Of a stretch of 64,000 nt of DNA, positions 40,516 to 49,637 are shown piece by piece. The position numbers were made by a program, and so were the translations under genes. Source of the DNA: Nocardioides sp. Root122 (lineage in GTDB: Bacteria > Actinomycetota > Actinomycetes > Propionibacteriales > Nocardioidaceae); NCBI RefSeq assembly GCF_001425025.1, contig NZ_LMDE01000013.1:225186-289185 (forward strand), read 5' to 3'. Within the stretch, counting starts at the first letter, position 1, and each line of letters starts with the position of its first letter. Below the pieces are notes generated by a model. It was given only the letters and a program-made list of their open reading frames with translations, did no database searches and was not told the origin of the DNA.

Positions 40516-42381
40516 ATGGCCGACGAGATGGCGTACGAGATCCCCGCCGAGGTCGCGGCAGCGCGCGAGGAGTACGAGGCGCGCATCCTCGGCCTGCACA
40601 TGCCGGCCACCGTGCGCCAGGCCGCGGGCAGGTTCGGCGACGAGCCCGCGTTCTCCGACCGGTTCGACGTGCCCGAGGGCGAGACGTGGTCCACGATCAC
40701 CTGGGCCGAGACGTGGGAGCTCACCCAGCAGGTCGCGGCGGCGCTGATGGACCTCGGCGTGGAGAAGGGCGACCCCGTGGCCCTGATGGCCTCGAACCGG
40801 ACGGCGCACACGCTCGCCGACTACGGGGCGATGACCGCGGCCGCCGTGCCGATGTCGATCTACAACACCCTCGCCCAGGACCAGGTCGCCTTCATCGCCG
40901 GCGAGTCCCAGCCGGTCGTGGTCATCCTCGAGGACCACGACCGCTACCAGCGCTGGGAGAGCGCGCTGGCCGAGGTCGACTCGATCCGCCACGTCGTGAT
41001 GTTCGCCGACGCCGACCGCGTCGACGACCCGCGCGTGATGACCTGGGAGGACTTCCTCGCCCGTGGCGCCGACACGTCCGGTGTCGAGGGGCGGATGGAC
41101 CAGATCACCCCCGACCTGCCGGCCACCTACCTCTACACCTCGGGCACGACCGGCAACCCCAAGGGCGTCGTGCTCACCCACCACAACGTCATGTACGAGG
41201 CCGTCTCCACGCTCGACGCGGCCGGCCTCCGCGGCCAGCAGCGCACGATCAGCTACCTGCCGCTCGCGCACATCGCCGAGCGGGTGCTGGCGACGTACGG
41301 ACCCCCGTTCCTGGGCAACCACGTGCACGCGATCCCCGACCCGGCCGGGCTGCTCGGCGCCCTCGGCGAGGTCCACCCGACGGCGTTCTTCGGCGTCCCG
41401 CGGGTGTGGGAGAAGATCAAGACCGGGATCTCGGCCAAGCTCGCCGAGGACCCGGACCCCGCCAACCAGAAGCTCGTCCACGACGCGATGGCCGCCGGCC
41501 TGGCCTGGACCCAGGCCCACGAGTACGGCAACGAGATGACGCCGGAGGTCGAGGAGGCCTACCAACAGGCGGACACCGCGATCCTGGGCTTCCTGCGGCT
41601 GCTGCTCGGCCTCGACCAGGTGAGGTGGGCGGCCAGCGCGGCGGCCCCGATGCCGCTGGAGGTCGCCCGCTTCATGGGCGGCCTCGGCCTGCACGTCTAC
41701 GACGTCTACGGCATGACCGAGACGACCGGCGCCTTCACCTCCAACGGCCCCGGCCACTTCAAGCTCGGCACCGTCGGGCGGCCCAACCCTGGGATCGAGG
41801 TGCGCCTCGCCGAGGACAACGAGATCCTGTGCCGCGGCCCCGTCAACACCCCCGGCTACCACCGCCAGGAGTCCGCGACCCGTGCCCTGATCGACGACGA
41901 CGGCTGGATCCACACCGGCGACATCGGCACCGTCGACGACGACGGCTTCTACTCGGTCGTGGACCGCAAGAAGGAGCTGATCATCACCTCGGCGGGCAAG
42001 AACATCGCGCCGTCCAACATCGAGAACTACCTCAAGGAGTCCCCGATCGTCGGTCACGCCATGGCGATCGGCGACAACCAGCCCTACGTCGTCGCGATCC
42101 TCACCCTCGACGGCGAGATCGCGCCGCTGGTGGCCGCCAAGATGGGCATCGAGTTCACCGACCTGGCCGACCTGTCCCAGAAGCCCCAGATCCGGGCCAT
42201 GGCGCAGGCGGCGGTCGACGCCGCCAACGAGCGGCTCTCCCGCCCCGAGCAGGTCAAGGCGTGGGAGCTGCTGCCGGCCGAGTGGACCGCCGAGTCCGAG
42301 GAGCTCACCCCGACCCTCAAGCTCAAGCGGCGGGTGGTCAACGCCAAGTACTCGGACGTGGTCGACAGACTCTACGGGTGA
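40516..42381 (+). CDS. Long-chain fatty-acid-CoA ligase (AMP-binding)
   Basis: A 621-residue acyl-adenylate enzyme activating fatty acids to acyl-CoA. The P-loop LYTSGTTGNPKG (about 206-217), the YGMTETTG motif, the GWIHTGDIG hinge region and the catalytic LKRR-type lysine region at the C-terminus are present. ATG 40516 has AGGAG 7 bases upstream; the frame is open further but the extra N-terminus is not family-like. A GDPD gene overlaps by 4 bases (GTGA), pairing fatty-acid activation with phosphodiester cleavage. Confidence 0.93.
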   Translation: MADEMAYEIPAEVAAAREEYEARILGLHMPATVRQAAGRFGDEPAFSDRFDVPEGETWSTITWAETWELTQQVAAALMDLGVEKGDPVALMASNRTAHTLADYGAMTAAAVPMSIYNTLAQDQVAFIAGESQPVVVILEDHDRYQRWESALAEVDSIRHVVMFADADRVDDPRVMTWEDFLARGADTSGVEGRMDQITPDLPATYLYTSGTTGNPKGVVLTHHNVMYEAVSTLDAAGLRGQQRTISYLPLAHIAERVLATYGPPFLGNHVHAIPDPAGLLGALGEVHPTAFFGVPRVWEKIKTGISAKLAEDPDPANQKLVHDAMAAGLAWTQAHEYGNEMTPEVEEAYQQADTAILGFLRLLLGLDQVRWAASAAAPMPLEVARFMGGLGLHVYDVYGMTETTGAFTSNGPGHFKLGTVGRPNPGIEVRLAEDNEILCRGPVNTPGYHRQESATRALIDDDGWIHTGDIGTVDDDGFYSVVDRKKELIITSAGKNIAPSNIENYLKESPIVGHAMAIGDNQPYVVAILTLDGEIAPLVAAKMGIEFTDLADLSQKPQIRAMAQAAVDAANERLSRPEQVKAWELLPAEWTAESEELTPTLKLKRRVVNAKYSDVVDRLYG

Positions 42382-43211
42382 GGCTCTTCGACCTGCAGGC
42401 GCACCGCGGCGGCGCCGGGCTCTGGCCCGAGAACACCCTGGAGGCCTTCGGCCGCGCCCTCGCGCTGGGCGTCTCGACGCTGGAGCTCGACGTGCACCTC
42501 ACGGCCGAGGACGACGTCGTGGTCGCCCACGACCCGGCCCTGGCCGACGCGCGGCGGATCCGGCAGCTCACCCGTGCCGACCTGCCGCCGTCGATGCCGC
42601 TGCTGCGCCAGGTCGCCGCGCTGCTCGAGGAGCGCGACGCCGACACGGTGCGGATCAACCTCGAGATCAAGTACGACGCCCTCGACGCCGCGGGGCTGAC
42701 CACGCGCGAGGCGTTCGTCGCGAAGGTCGTCGAGGCGCTGCGGATCGACGGGCTCGTCGGGCGCACCAGCATCCAGTGCTTCGACTGGGGCGTGCTGACC
42801 CGCGTCGGTGATGCGGAGCCGGCTCTCGCCCGCAACCTCCTCGTCTCGCCGAAGTACCTCAAGGCACGCGCCGACGCCCCGTCGCCCTGGTTCGACGGGA
42901 TCGCGGTCGACGCCGACTTCGTCCGGACGGCCGCGGCGGAGGGGTTCACGGCGATCTCCCCGATCCACGGCTCGCCGTTCCTGGCCGGCGTGGACGACCC
43001 GGCCTACGTCCCTTTCGCCTCCGCCGACCTGGTCGGGCGCGCCCACGCGGTCGGGCTGGCGGTCATCCCCTACGTCGTGGACGACGAGGCGACGCAGCGC
43101 CACCTGGTGCGGCTCGGCGTGGACGGGCTGATCACCAACCGGCCGGACCGGCTGCGCGAGGTGCTCGCCGCCGAGGGCCTCGAGGTGCCGGCGGCGTCTC
43201 CCGGCGGCTGA
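42378..43211 (+). CDS. Glycerophosphodiester phosphodiesterase, second copy
   Basis: A 277-residue GDPD with the active-site block LQAHRGGAGLWPENTLEAF (His9, Arg10, Glu18) and LELDVHLTAEDDVVVAHD (Glu, Asp, His). The metal Glu-Lys motif is INLEIKYD (about 93-100). Shorter than the copy at 26.7 kb and without its insertions. GTG at 42378 overlaps the acyl-CoA ligase stop (GTGA), so the two are coupled; this suggests recovery of fatty acids and head groups from lipids. No signal peptide. Confidence 0.92.
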   Translation: MRLFDLQAHRGGAGLWPENTLEAFGRALALGVSTLELDVHLTAEDDVVVAHDPALADARRIRQLTRADLPPSMPLLRQVAALLEERDADTVRINLEIKYDALDAAGLTTREAFVAKVVEALRIDGLVGRTSIQCFDWGVLTRVGDAEPALARNLLVSPKYLKARADAPSPWFDGIAVDADFVRTAAAEGFTAISPIHGSPFLAGVDDPAYVPFASADLVGRAHAVGLAVIPYVVDDEATQRHLVRLGVDGLITNRPDRLREVLAAEGLEVPAASPGG

Positions 43212-43246
43212 CGCAACCAACCCCGGACGCGAGACGTCTCCCCATC

Positions 43247-44317
43247 ATGAAGACCCTCTCCCGGACCACGGTCCTGGCCGCGGCCACGCTCGCGGTCGCC
43301 GCCCTCGTCCCGTCCGCGCCGGCCGTGACCGCACAGGCGGGCACGGATGCCCGCGCGAAGGCACCGCGCACCGTGCTCGACGTGCGCCACCTGTCGCAGG
43401 GCGCGCCACCGGCGATCGCCTGGACCGAGCGCCGCTCGGGCCGGACGGTCATCCACGGCGCCGAGGGCACCACGACACCCGTGCCCAACAACGTCGTCGC
43501 CCTCGCGCCGATGGGGTCGGGCTTCGTCGTGCAGACGGCGCTCCACCGTCCGGCGACGGTGCGCTGGGTCGCCGCCGACGGCACGCCGGGCCGACGCGAG
43601 TGGCGCACCGGCTACGGCCTCGCCGTCTCGCCGCTCGGCGAGGTGGTCGCCTTCGCGGGCCGCGCCGGCAAGGTGTGGACGATCGACCAGGAGGGCGACC
43701 GGGTGTTCCGCTTCAACCCCGCCCCCGTCACGGGCACCGCCCACGCCGTCGCCGTCTCAGGCGAGAACTGCAAGGAGGGCGAGGGGGACCCGGGCACGGG
43801 CTGCTCGATCGTCGTGAACGGGCCGCACCGCGCGTTCTACACGTCCTCGCACGGCATCGTCGACCGCGTCCCGCACGTCCGGCTGGCCACCACCGGTCGC
43901 GGTCGCTGGCTCGGCGGCATCACCTCGCTGAGCGACTTCGGGGCGTGCAGCGTGATGATGCGCAGCTCGCGGGTGAAGTGGCGCACCTGCGACAACCAGC
44001 TGTCCGACATCGCGCCCGACAACGGACACGTCCTCGGCACGCCGGCGTACGCCGACGGGTTCGGCCCCAAGGTCCTGGGCGTCCTCGCGACGGCCGACGG
44101 CTCGGTGACCCGCACCTTCACCTACGCCCGCAACGGGCACTCGGCGACGTACTTCGACGAGGTGTGGGAGGACGCGGAGCACGTGCTCGTGGTGACCTTC
44201 CAGGACGGCGAGTGGGCCGTGGTCCGGCTCGGCGTGGACGGCTCCATGGAGTACGCCGTCGCGCCCCGCACCGCCTCGATGGACGCCCCGTCGCCGTTCC
44301 GGCTGCAGACCCGCTGA
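43247..44317 (+). CDS. Secreted beta-rich protein, unknown
   Basis: A 356-residue protein with a clear signal peptide (basic start, hydrophobic 8-22, then PSAPAVTAQA, likely cleaved near residue 30). The mature part has repeated short beta-strand patterns (for example GKVWTIDQEGDRVFRF, PKVLGVLATADGSVTRTF and GEWAVVRLGVDGSMEYAV), which look like propeller blades. Four or more cysteines occur in the middle. No catalytic motif. It ends at a terminator and precedes the MMPL gene. Confidence 0.75.
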   Translation: MKTLSRTTVLAAATLAVAALVPSAPAVTAQAGTDARAKAPRTVLDVRHLSQGAPPAIAWTERRSGRTVIHGAEGTTTPVPNNVVALAPMGSGFVVQTALHRPATVRWVAADGTPGRREWRTGYGLAVSPLGEVVAFAGRAGKVWTIDQEGDRVFRFNPAPVTGTAHAVAVSGENCKEGEGDPGTGCSIVVNGPHRAFYTSSHGIVDRVPHVRLATTGRGRWLGGITSLSDFGACSVMMRSSRVKWRTCDNQLSDIAPDNGHVLGTPAYADGFGPKVLGVLATADGSVTRTFTYARNGHSATYFDEVWEDAEHVLVVTFQDGEWAVVRLGVDGSMEYAVAPRTASMDAPSPFRLQTR

Positions 44318-44323
44318 GCGTGC

Positions 44324-44359
44324 GACCGGGGAGCTCCCGGTCTAGACCTCAGGGTTTTT
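44324..44359 (+). terminator. Hairpin followed by T-run
   Basis: GACCGGG (44324-44330) pairs with CCCGGTC (44336-44342) around a GAGCT loop, 6 bases after the secreted-protein stop. A run of five T lies at 44355-44359, which is further than usual for an intrinsic terminator (12 bases). Confidence 0.5.
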
Positions 44360-44399
44360 ACCGATGCACGATGTCGGACCGTGCTGTTCGACTGGGCGC

Positions 44400-46550
44400 A
44401 TGCATCGACAGATCGCCGGTTCGCTCACCGGCCGTGTGACCAAGTGGATCGTCCTCGGGGCGGTGCTGGTCCTGACCGGCTTCATGGCGGTCTTCTCGGC
44501 CAAGCTCACCTCGGTCCAGAACAACGAGGCGTCGTCGTGGCTGCCCGAGTCGGCCGAGTCGACCCAGGTGCTCGAGGAGCTGTCCGAGACCGTCGACCCC
44601 AACGACATCCCCACCCTCGTGGTCTACCACCGCGACGGCGGGCTGACCGACGCCGACCTCGCCGCGATGGAGGAGGACGGCCCCGAGATCGCCGCGCTCG
44701 ACGGCGTCACCGACGAGGGCGTGCTGACCCCGGCCGCCGCCGAGGCCGCCAAGGCGCAGGGCGCACCCGTGCCGACGCTGGTCTCCGAGGACGGCGACGT
44801 CGCCTACCTCTACTTCGTGCTCAACTTCGGCACCAACGGGTGGAACGACATCCCCGACGCCGCCGCGGAGATCCGGGACATCTCCACGCTCGACGGCGGC
44901 GAGGTCCACCTCGCCGGCTACGGCGGCCAGGCGGCCGACTCCGCGGAGGCCTTCGAGGGCATCGACACCAACCTGATCTTCGCCACCCTCGCCGTGGTGA
45001 TCGTGATCCTGCTCTTCACCTATCGCAGCCCCATCCTGTGGCTGCTGCCGATCCTGTGCGCGGTGTCGGCCAACTTCATCGCCACCGGCCTGGTCTACCT
45101 GTTGGCGAAGTACGCCGACCTCACCGTCAACGGCCAGAGCCAGGCCATCCTGAGCATCCTCGTCATCGGCGCAGGAACGGACTACGCCCTCCTGCTCGTC
45201 GCCCGCTACCGGGAAGAGCTCCGTCGCCACGAGGACCGCCACGAGGCGATGGCGTTCGCCCTGCACCGGGCGGCGCCCGCGATCTTCGCCAGCGCCGCGA
45301 CCGTCGCGGTCGGCATGCTGTGCCTGTCGTTCGCCGACCTCAACTCCACCGCCGGCCTCGGCCCGGTCCTCGCCATCGGCGTCGCGGTGACGATGCTGGT
45401 GATGATCACCCTGCTGCCGGCCCTGCTGGTGATCTGCGGACGCTGGGTCTTCTGGCCCAAGCGCCCGACCTACCGCAGCGCCGAGCCGACCGCCAACGGC
45501 CTGTGGGCGCGCGTCGGGCGCGCGATCAGCCACCGCCCGCGCCGGGTCTGGCTGACGACGACCGGCCTGCTGCTGCTCGCCTGCCTGGGCCTGTTCCGGC
45601 TCGACGCGTCCGGCCTGTCGACCGAGGACACCTACACGAAGGAGTTCGACTCCATCAAGGGCCAGAAGCTGCTCACCGAGCACGACCTGGCCGACAACTC
45701 CAACACCATCCAGGTGGTCACCAACCCCGACCAGGCGCAGGCTGTCGCCGCGTCGCTCCAGGGCATCGACGGGCTCGGCACGCCGGGCGAGGCCCAGCCG
45801 ATCAGCGACGACCGGGTCTGGTTCGAGGCGACCGTCAACGCCGACATCTCCTCCACGAAGGCCGCCGACATCGTCGAGGCCAGCCGCGAGGCGGTCCACG
45901 AGGTGTCGGGGGCCGACGCCGTGGTCGGCGGCGGTGCCGCGTTCTACCTCGACACCAAGATCGCGTCCGAGCGTGACAGCAAGGTGATCATGCCGCTCGT
46001 GCTCGGCGTGGTGCTGCTGATCCTGATCGGCCTGCTCCGTGCGGTGCTCGCACCCTTGATCCTCATCGCCACCGTGGTGCTGTCCTTTGGCGCCGCGCTC
46101 GGCATCTCGGCGCTGCTCTTCGAGTACGTCTTCGGCTTCGCCGGGTCCGATCCGGGATTCCCGTTGTTCGCCTTCGTGTTCCTCGTGGCGCTGGGCATCG
46201 ACTACAACATCTTCCTGATGACCCGGGTCCGGGAGGAGACCGCGACCTACGGCACCCGCAAGGGCTCGCTGATCGGCCTGGCCTCCACCGGTGGCGTGAT
46301 CACCTCGGCCGGCATCGTGCTGGCCGCGACGTTCCTGGTGCTGGGCTCGCTGCCGCTGGTGTTCCTGGCCGAGCTCGGCGTGGCCGTGGCGCTCGGCGTC
46401 ATGCTCGACACCCTGGTCGTCCGGTCGGTGCTGGTCACCGCCCTCAACCTCGACCTCGGCGGAAAGATCTGGTGGCCGAGCAAGCTCGACTCGGCCGACA
46501 CCCCGCTCACCGAGGCGGAGGCGGAGGCCCCGCTGGAGACCGTGCACTGA
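44400..46550 (+). CDS. MMPL/RND family transporter
   Basis: A 716-residue membrane transporter of the MMPL type: two halves, each with one helix, a periplasmic loop (about 38-190 and 400-530) and five to six more helices. Functional residues of proton relay are expected in helices 4 and 10, where GAGTDYALLLVARYREEL (about 255-272) and ALGIDYNIFLMTRVREET match the conserved GxxxDY(N/A) motifs. Such proteins export lipids or small molecules. The ATG at 44400 fits the family start. Its stop is 10 bases from the stop of the convergent map gene. Confidence 0.93.
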   Translation: MHRQIAGSLTGRVTKWIVLGAVLVLTGFMAVFSAKLTSVQNNEASSWLPESAESTQVLEELSETVDPNDIPTLVVYHRDGGLTDADLAAMEEDGPEIAALDGVTDEGVLTPAAAEAAKAQGAPVPTLVSEDGDVAYLYFVLNFGTNGWNDIPDAAAEIRDISTLDGGEVHLAGYGGQAADSAEAFEGIDTNLIFATLAVVIVILLFTYRSPILWLLPILCAVSANFIATGLVYLLAKYADLTVNGQSQAILSILVIGAGTDYALLLVARYREELRRHEDRHEAMAFALHRAAPAIFASAATVAVGMLCLSFADLNSTAGLGPVLAIGVAVTMLVMITLLPALLVICGRWVFWPKRPTYRSAEPTANGLWARVGRAISHRPRRVWLTTTGLLLLACLGLFRLDASGLSTEDTYTKEFDSIKGQKLLTEHDLADNSNTIQVVTNPDQAQAVAASLQGIDGLGTPGEAQPISDDRVWFEATVNADISSTKAADIVEASREAVHEVSGADAVVGGGAAFYLDTKIASERDSKVIMPLVLGVVLLILIGLLRAVLAPLILIATVVLSFGAALGISALLFEYVFGFAGSDPGFPLFAFVFLVALGIDYNIFLMTRVREETATYGTRKGSLIGLASTGGVITSAGIVLAATFLVLGSLPLVFLAELGVAVALGVMLDTLVVRSVLVTALNLDLGGKIWWPSKLDSADTPLTEAEAEAPLETVH

Positions 46551-46560
46551 CCCGCGGGGG

Positions 46561-47334
46561 TCAGGCGGTCGGCAGCGTCAGCACCTCCGCGCCGTCCTCG
46601 GTGATGGCGATGGTGTGCTCGCTGTGGGCCGTCCGACAGCCGGTGGCGCTGCGCAGCGTCCATCCGTCCTCGTCGGTGACGAGCTCGGCGGTGTCGGCCA
46701 TGATCCACGGCTCGAGCGCGAGCAGGAGGCCCGGTCGGAGCTGGTAGCCCCGGCCGGGTCGCCCGTCGTTGGAGACGTGCGGGTCCTGGTGCATCGTCGT
46801 CCCGATGCCGTGGCCGCCGAACTGCATGTTGATCGGGTAGCCGGCCTCGTGGAGCACCGTGCCGATGGCGTGCGAGAGGTCGCCGATCCGCGCACCGGGG
46901 CGGGCTGCGGCGATGCCCGCGGCCAGGGCGCGCTGGGTCACCTCGATCAGCTCGACCGACTCCGCGGGGCGGCTCTCGCCGACGATGAAGCTGATCGCGG
47001 AGTCCGCGGCGATGCCGTCGAGGCGGACGGCGAGGTCGAGGGTGAGCAGGTCGCCGTCGGCGAGCCGCTGGTCGTGCGGGCGGCCGTGCAGGACGGCGTC
47101 GTTGACCGCCGTGCAGACGTAGTGGCCGAACGGGCCGCGCCCGAAGGACGGGGCGTAGTCGACGTAGCAGGACTCCGCGCCGGCGGCCGCGATCATCTCG
47201 GCGGTCCAGCGGTCGAGGTCGAGCAGGTTGGTGCCGACCTGGCTGCGGCTGCGCAGCGTCTGGAGGATGTCGGCCACGAGCGCACCCGTGCGGCGGGCCC
47301 GGTCGACCTGGACTGGAGTGAGGATCTCGATCAT
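46561..47334 (-). CDS. map: Type I methionine aminopeptidase (secondary copy likely)
   Basis: A 257-residue metallopeptidase that removes N-terminal Met. Metal ligands: the two Asp in LTLDLAVRLDGIAADSA (about 110-126), the His in GGHGIG, the Glu in LALEPW and the Glu in SEHTIAI; the substrate His is in GHYVCTAVND. The gene overlaps the upstream lipoprotein gene by 4 bases (ATGA) and lies far from a secY-adk cluster, the usual site of the main map gene, so this is probably an additional copy, an inference. Confidence 0.9.
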   Translation of the reverse strand: MIEILTPVQVDRARRTGALVADILQTLRSRSQVGTNLLDLDRWTAEMIAAAGAESCYVDYAPSFGRGPFGHYVCTAVNDAVLHGRPHDQRLADGDLLTLDLAVRLDGIAADSAISFIVGESRPAESVELIEVTQRALAAGIAAARPGARIGDLSHAIGTVLHEAGYPINMQFGGHGIGTTMHQDPHVSNDGRPGRGYQLRPGLLLALEPWIMADTAELVTDEDGWTLRSATGCRTAHSEHTIAITEDGAEVLTLPTA

Positions 47335-48023
47335 CGCAGGCCCCACCGTACGCAGCGCTTCGCCGTCGTGCCCGCGCAGAGGTCGTCGAGCGTGATCGCG
47401 CCGTCCGCGACGAGCACCGAGGTGAGGGTGTCGAGGGTGACCTCGACGTCGTCGTAGAGCCACGTCCGGACACCGTCGACGTCCTCGCCGCCCTCGGGCA
47501 CGGTGTCGGCCAGGAAGGCGACGGCGACGTCGGCCGCCTGCTCGGTCATCGCCCGGGTGGGCACGTAGGTCATCGACTGCTCCTCGCCCATCAGCACCTC
47601 ACGGGCGGCCTCGACGTCCGAGCCGCGCTGGACGGGGACCGCCCCGCCGGACAGGCCCACGAAGCGGTCCGAGCCCGGGACCAGATCCCCGAGGGAGACC
47701 ACGGGGAGGTCGGCGGAGACCACCGACGCCAGGGCGTCCCCGTCGACCGGGACGACCACCAGCGCGCCGACGGCTGCGGCCTCGGCCTGGCGGGCCTGGC
47801 TCTTCTGCGTCTCGACGTCGCCCTCGGCGTCGTACACGGTCACGCGGCACTCGTCGCACGTCGCCTCGACCCGGTCGGTGAACGCCTGCACGTCGACCGA
47901 GCGGGAGGCGCTGTCGGAGCGGTCCGCGACGAGCAGCGCGATGGTCGGATCGTCCTCGGCGCACGACGTCAGCAGGGGTGCGAGGAGGGCGAGCGCGACG
48001 GGGAGGAAGCGGGCGCGTGACAT
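47331..48023 (-). CDS. Lipoprotein resembling truncated periplasmic sugar-binding protein
   Basis: A 230-residue predicted lipoprotein with lipobox LLTSC (Cys about 21). The mature part begins TIALLVADRSDSASRSVDVQ, then VYDAEGDVETQKSQARQAEA and VVVPVDGDALASVVSADLPVV, which is the N-terminal half of type I periplasmic binding proteins (xylose or ribose type), but the total is about 100 residues shorter than usual. No ABC permease or ATPase is adjacent. It overlaps map by 4 bases and diverges from malate synthase with 24 bases between starts. Two other cysteines (about 55 and 58) sit in an ECD-type pair. Confidence 0.78.
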   Translation of the reverse strand: MSRARFLPVALALLAPLLTSCAEDDPTIALLVADRSDSASRSVDVQAFTDRVEATCDECRVTVYDAEGDVETQKSQARQAEAAAVGALVVVPVDGDALASVVSADLPVVSLGDLVPGSDRFVGLSGGAVPVQRGSDVEAAREVLMGEEQSMTYVPTRAMTEQAADVAVAFLADTVPEGGEDVDGVRTWLYDDVEVTLDTLTSVLVADGAITLDDLCAGTTAKRCVRWGLR

Positions 48024-48047
48024 CGCCTCGAGGCTATCGTGACCGGC

Positions 48048-49637
48048 ATGTCCGGCCTCGTCGTCGCAGCCCCGTCCGTGCCGCGCTCCGAGGAGGTCCT
48101 CACACCCGACGCGCTCGCCTTCGTGGCCGACCTCGACGCCCGCTTCCACGACCGCCGCGACGAGCTGCTGGCGGCCCGGCGCACCCGTCGCGAGCAGGTC
48201 GCGCGCACCGGCACCCTCGACTTCCTGCCCGAGACCGCCGACGTGCGCGCCCGTGACTGGACGGTCGCGTCGGTGCCCGCCGACCTGCGCGACCGCCGCG
48301 TGGAGATCACCGGTCCCACCGAGCCCAAGATGGCGATCAACGCCCTCAACTCCGGCGCCCGGGTGTGGTTGGCCGACCTCGAGGACGCCAACACCCCGCA
48401 CTGGCGCAACGTCGTGGGCGGCCAGCTCACGCTCCACGACGCCGTGGGCGGGCAGCTCACCTTCACCTCCCCCGACGGCAAGGCGTACGCCGTGGCCGAC
48501 CCGGCGTCCGCCCCGGTCGTCCTGCCCCGACCGCGGGGCTGGCACTTCGACGAGGCCCACCTCACGCGGGACGGGCGTCCGGTCGTCGCCGCCCTGGTCG
48601 ACTTCGGCCTGCACTTCTTCCACAACGCGCGGGCGCTCCTCGAGCGCGGCAGCGGGCCCTACTACTACCTGCCCAAGACGGAGTCGCACCTCGAGGCGCG
48701 GCTGTGGGACGAGGTGTTCACCCACGCCGAGGCGACCCTCGGGGTCCCCCACGGGTCGGTGCGCGCGACCGTGCTGATCGAGACGATCACCGCCGCCTTC
48801 GAGATGGACGAGATCCTCTTCGAGCTCCGCGACCACGTCGCCGGGCTCAACGCGGGTCGCTGGGACTACCTGTTCAGCATCATCAAGAACTTCCGCGACG
48901 CGGGCGGGGCCTTCACGCTGCCCGACCGCAACGCGGTGACGATGGCCGCGCCGATGATGCAGGCCTACAGCGACCTGCTGGTGCGGACCTGCCACCGCCG
49001 CGGGGCGTTCGCCATCGGCGGGATGGCGGCGTTCATCCCGAGCCGGCGTGACCCCGAGGTCAACGAGCGCGCCTTCGCCAAGGTCCGCGAGGACAAGACC
49101 CGCGAGGCCCGCGCCGGCTTCGACGGTTCGTGGGTGGCCCACCCCGACCTCGTGCCGCTGTGTGCCGAGGTGTTCGACGACGTGCTGGGTGGCCGGGACA
49201 ACCAGCTCGACGTCACGCGCGACGACGTCGCGGTGGGCGCCGAGGACCTCCTCGCCGTGTCCGCCACCCCCGGCGAGCGCACCGAGGCAGGACTGCGCGC
49301 CAACGTGCGCATCGCCATGCTCTACCTCCACGCCTGGCTGTCGGGCAACGGTGCCGCCGCGATCGACCACCTCATGGAGGACGCCGCCACCGCGGAGATC
49401 TCCCGCTCCCAGGTGTGGCAGTGGGTCTACAACGGTGCCCGGCTCGACACCGGCGAGGTGGTCACCCGCGGGCTCGTCGAGCGCATCGTCGCCGAGGAGC
49501 ACGCCGCGCTCCGCGAGGCCGGCACTGACCTGGACGAGGAAGCCAGGCGGCTGTTCGTCGACTGCGCGCTCGACGAGGACTTCCCCGACTTCCTCACCCT
49601 GCGGGCGTACGACGTCCTGCTGGCGCGCGGGGAGTGA
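48048..49637 (+). CDS. aceB: Malate synthase A
   Basis: A 529-residue enzyme condensing glyoxylate with acetyl-CoA to malate. Conserved segments are visible: NALNSGARVWLADLEDANTP (about 95-114), the ETITAAFEMDEILFELRDH catalytic/metal Glu region (about 246-264), GRWDYLFSIIK and the late GAAAIDHLMEDAATAEISRSQVWQW block with the catalytic Asp. It lacks isocitrate lyase in the window but faces the purine-degradation train, whose end product is glyoxylate; this gives it a purpose there. ATG 48048 preferred over GTG 48039. Its 3' end overlaps guaD by 44 bases. Confidence 0.95.
   Translation: MSGLVVAAPSVPRSEEVLTPDALAFVADLDARFHDRRDELLAARRTRREQVARTGTLDFLPETADVRARDWTVASVPADLRDRRVEITGPTEPKMAINALNSGARVWLADLEDANTPHWRNVVGGQLTLHDAVGGQLTFTSPDGKAYAVADPASAPVVLPRPRGWHFDEAHLTRDGRPVVAALVDFGLHFFHNARALLERGSGPYYYLPKTESHLEARLWDEVFTHAEATLGVPHGSVRATVLIETITAAFEMDEILFELRDHVAGLNAGRWDYLFSIIKNFRDAGGAFTLPDRNAVTMAAPMMQAYSDLLVRTCHRRGAFAIGGMAAFIPSRRDPEVNERAFAKVREDKTREARAGFDGSWVAHPDLVPLCAEVFDDVLGGRDNQLDVTRDDVAVGAEDLLAVSATPGERTEAGLRANVRIAMLYLHAWLSGNGAAAIDHLMEDAATAEISRSQVWQWVYNGARLDTGEVVTRGLVERIVAEEHAALREAGTDLDEEARRLFVDCALDEDFPDFLTLRAYDVLLARGE

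Noticed and set aside
40240..42057. A 605-codon minus-strand frame over the acyl-CoA ligase
   Set aside because: Most of it is antisense shadow; only the last 58 codons (from 40416) look protein-like and were kept separately.
44358..46547. A 729-codon frame antisense to the MMPL gene
   Set aside because: Composition is typical of shadows in GC-rich DNA (Gly, Asp, Arg, Gln), with no recognisable motif; the plus-strand MMPL protein has conserved helices.
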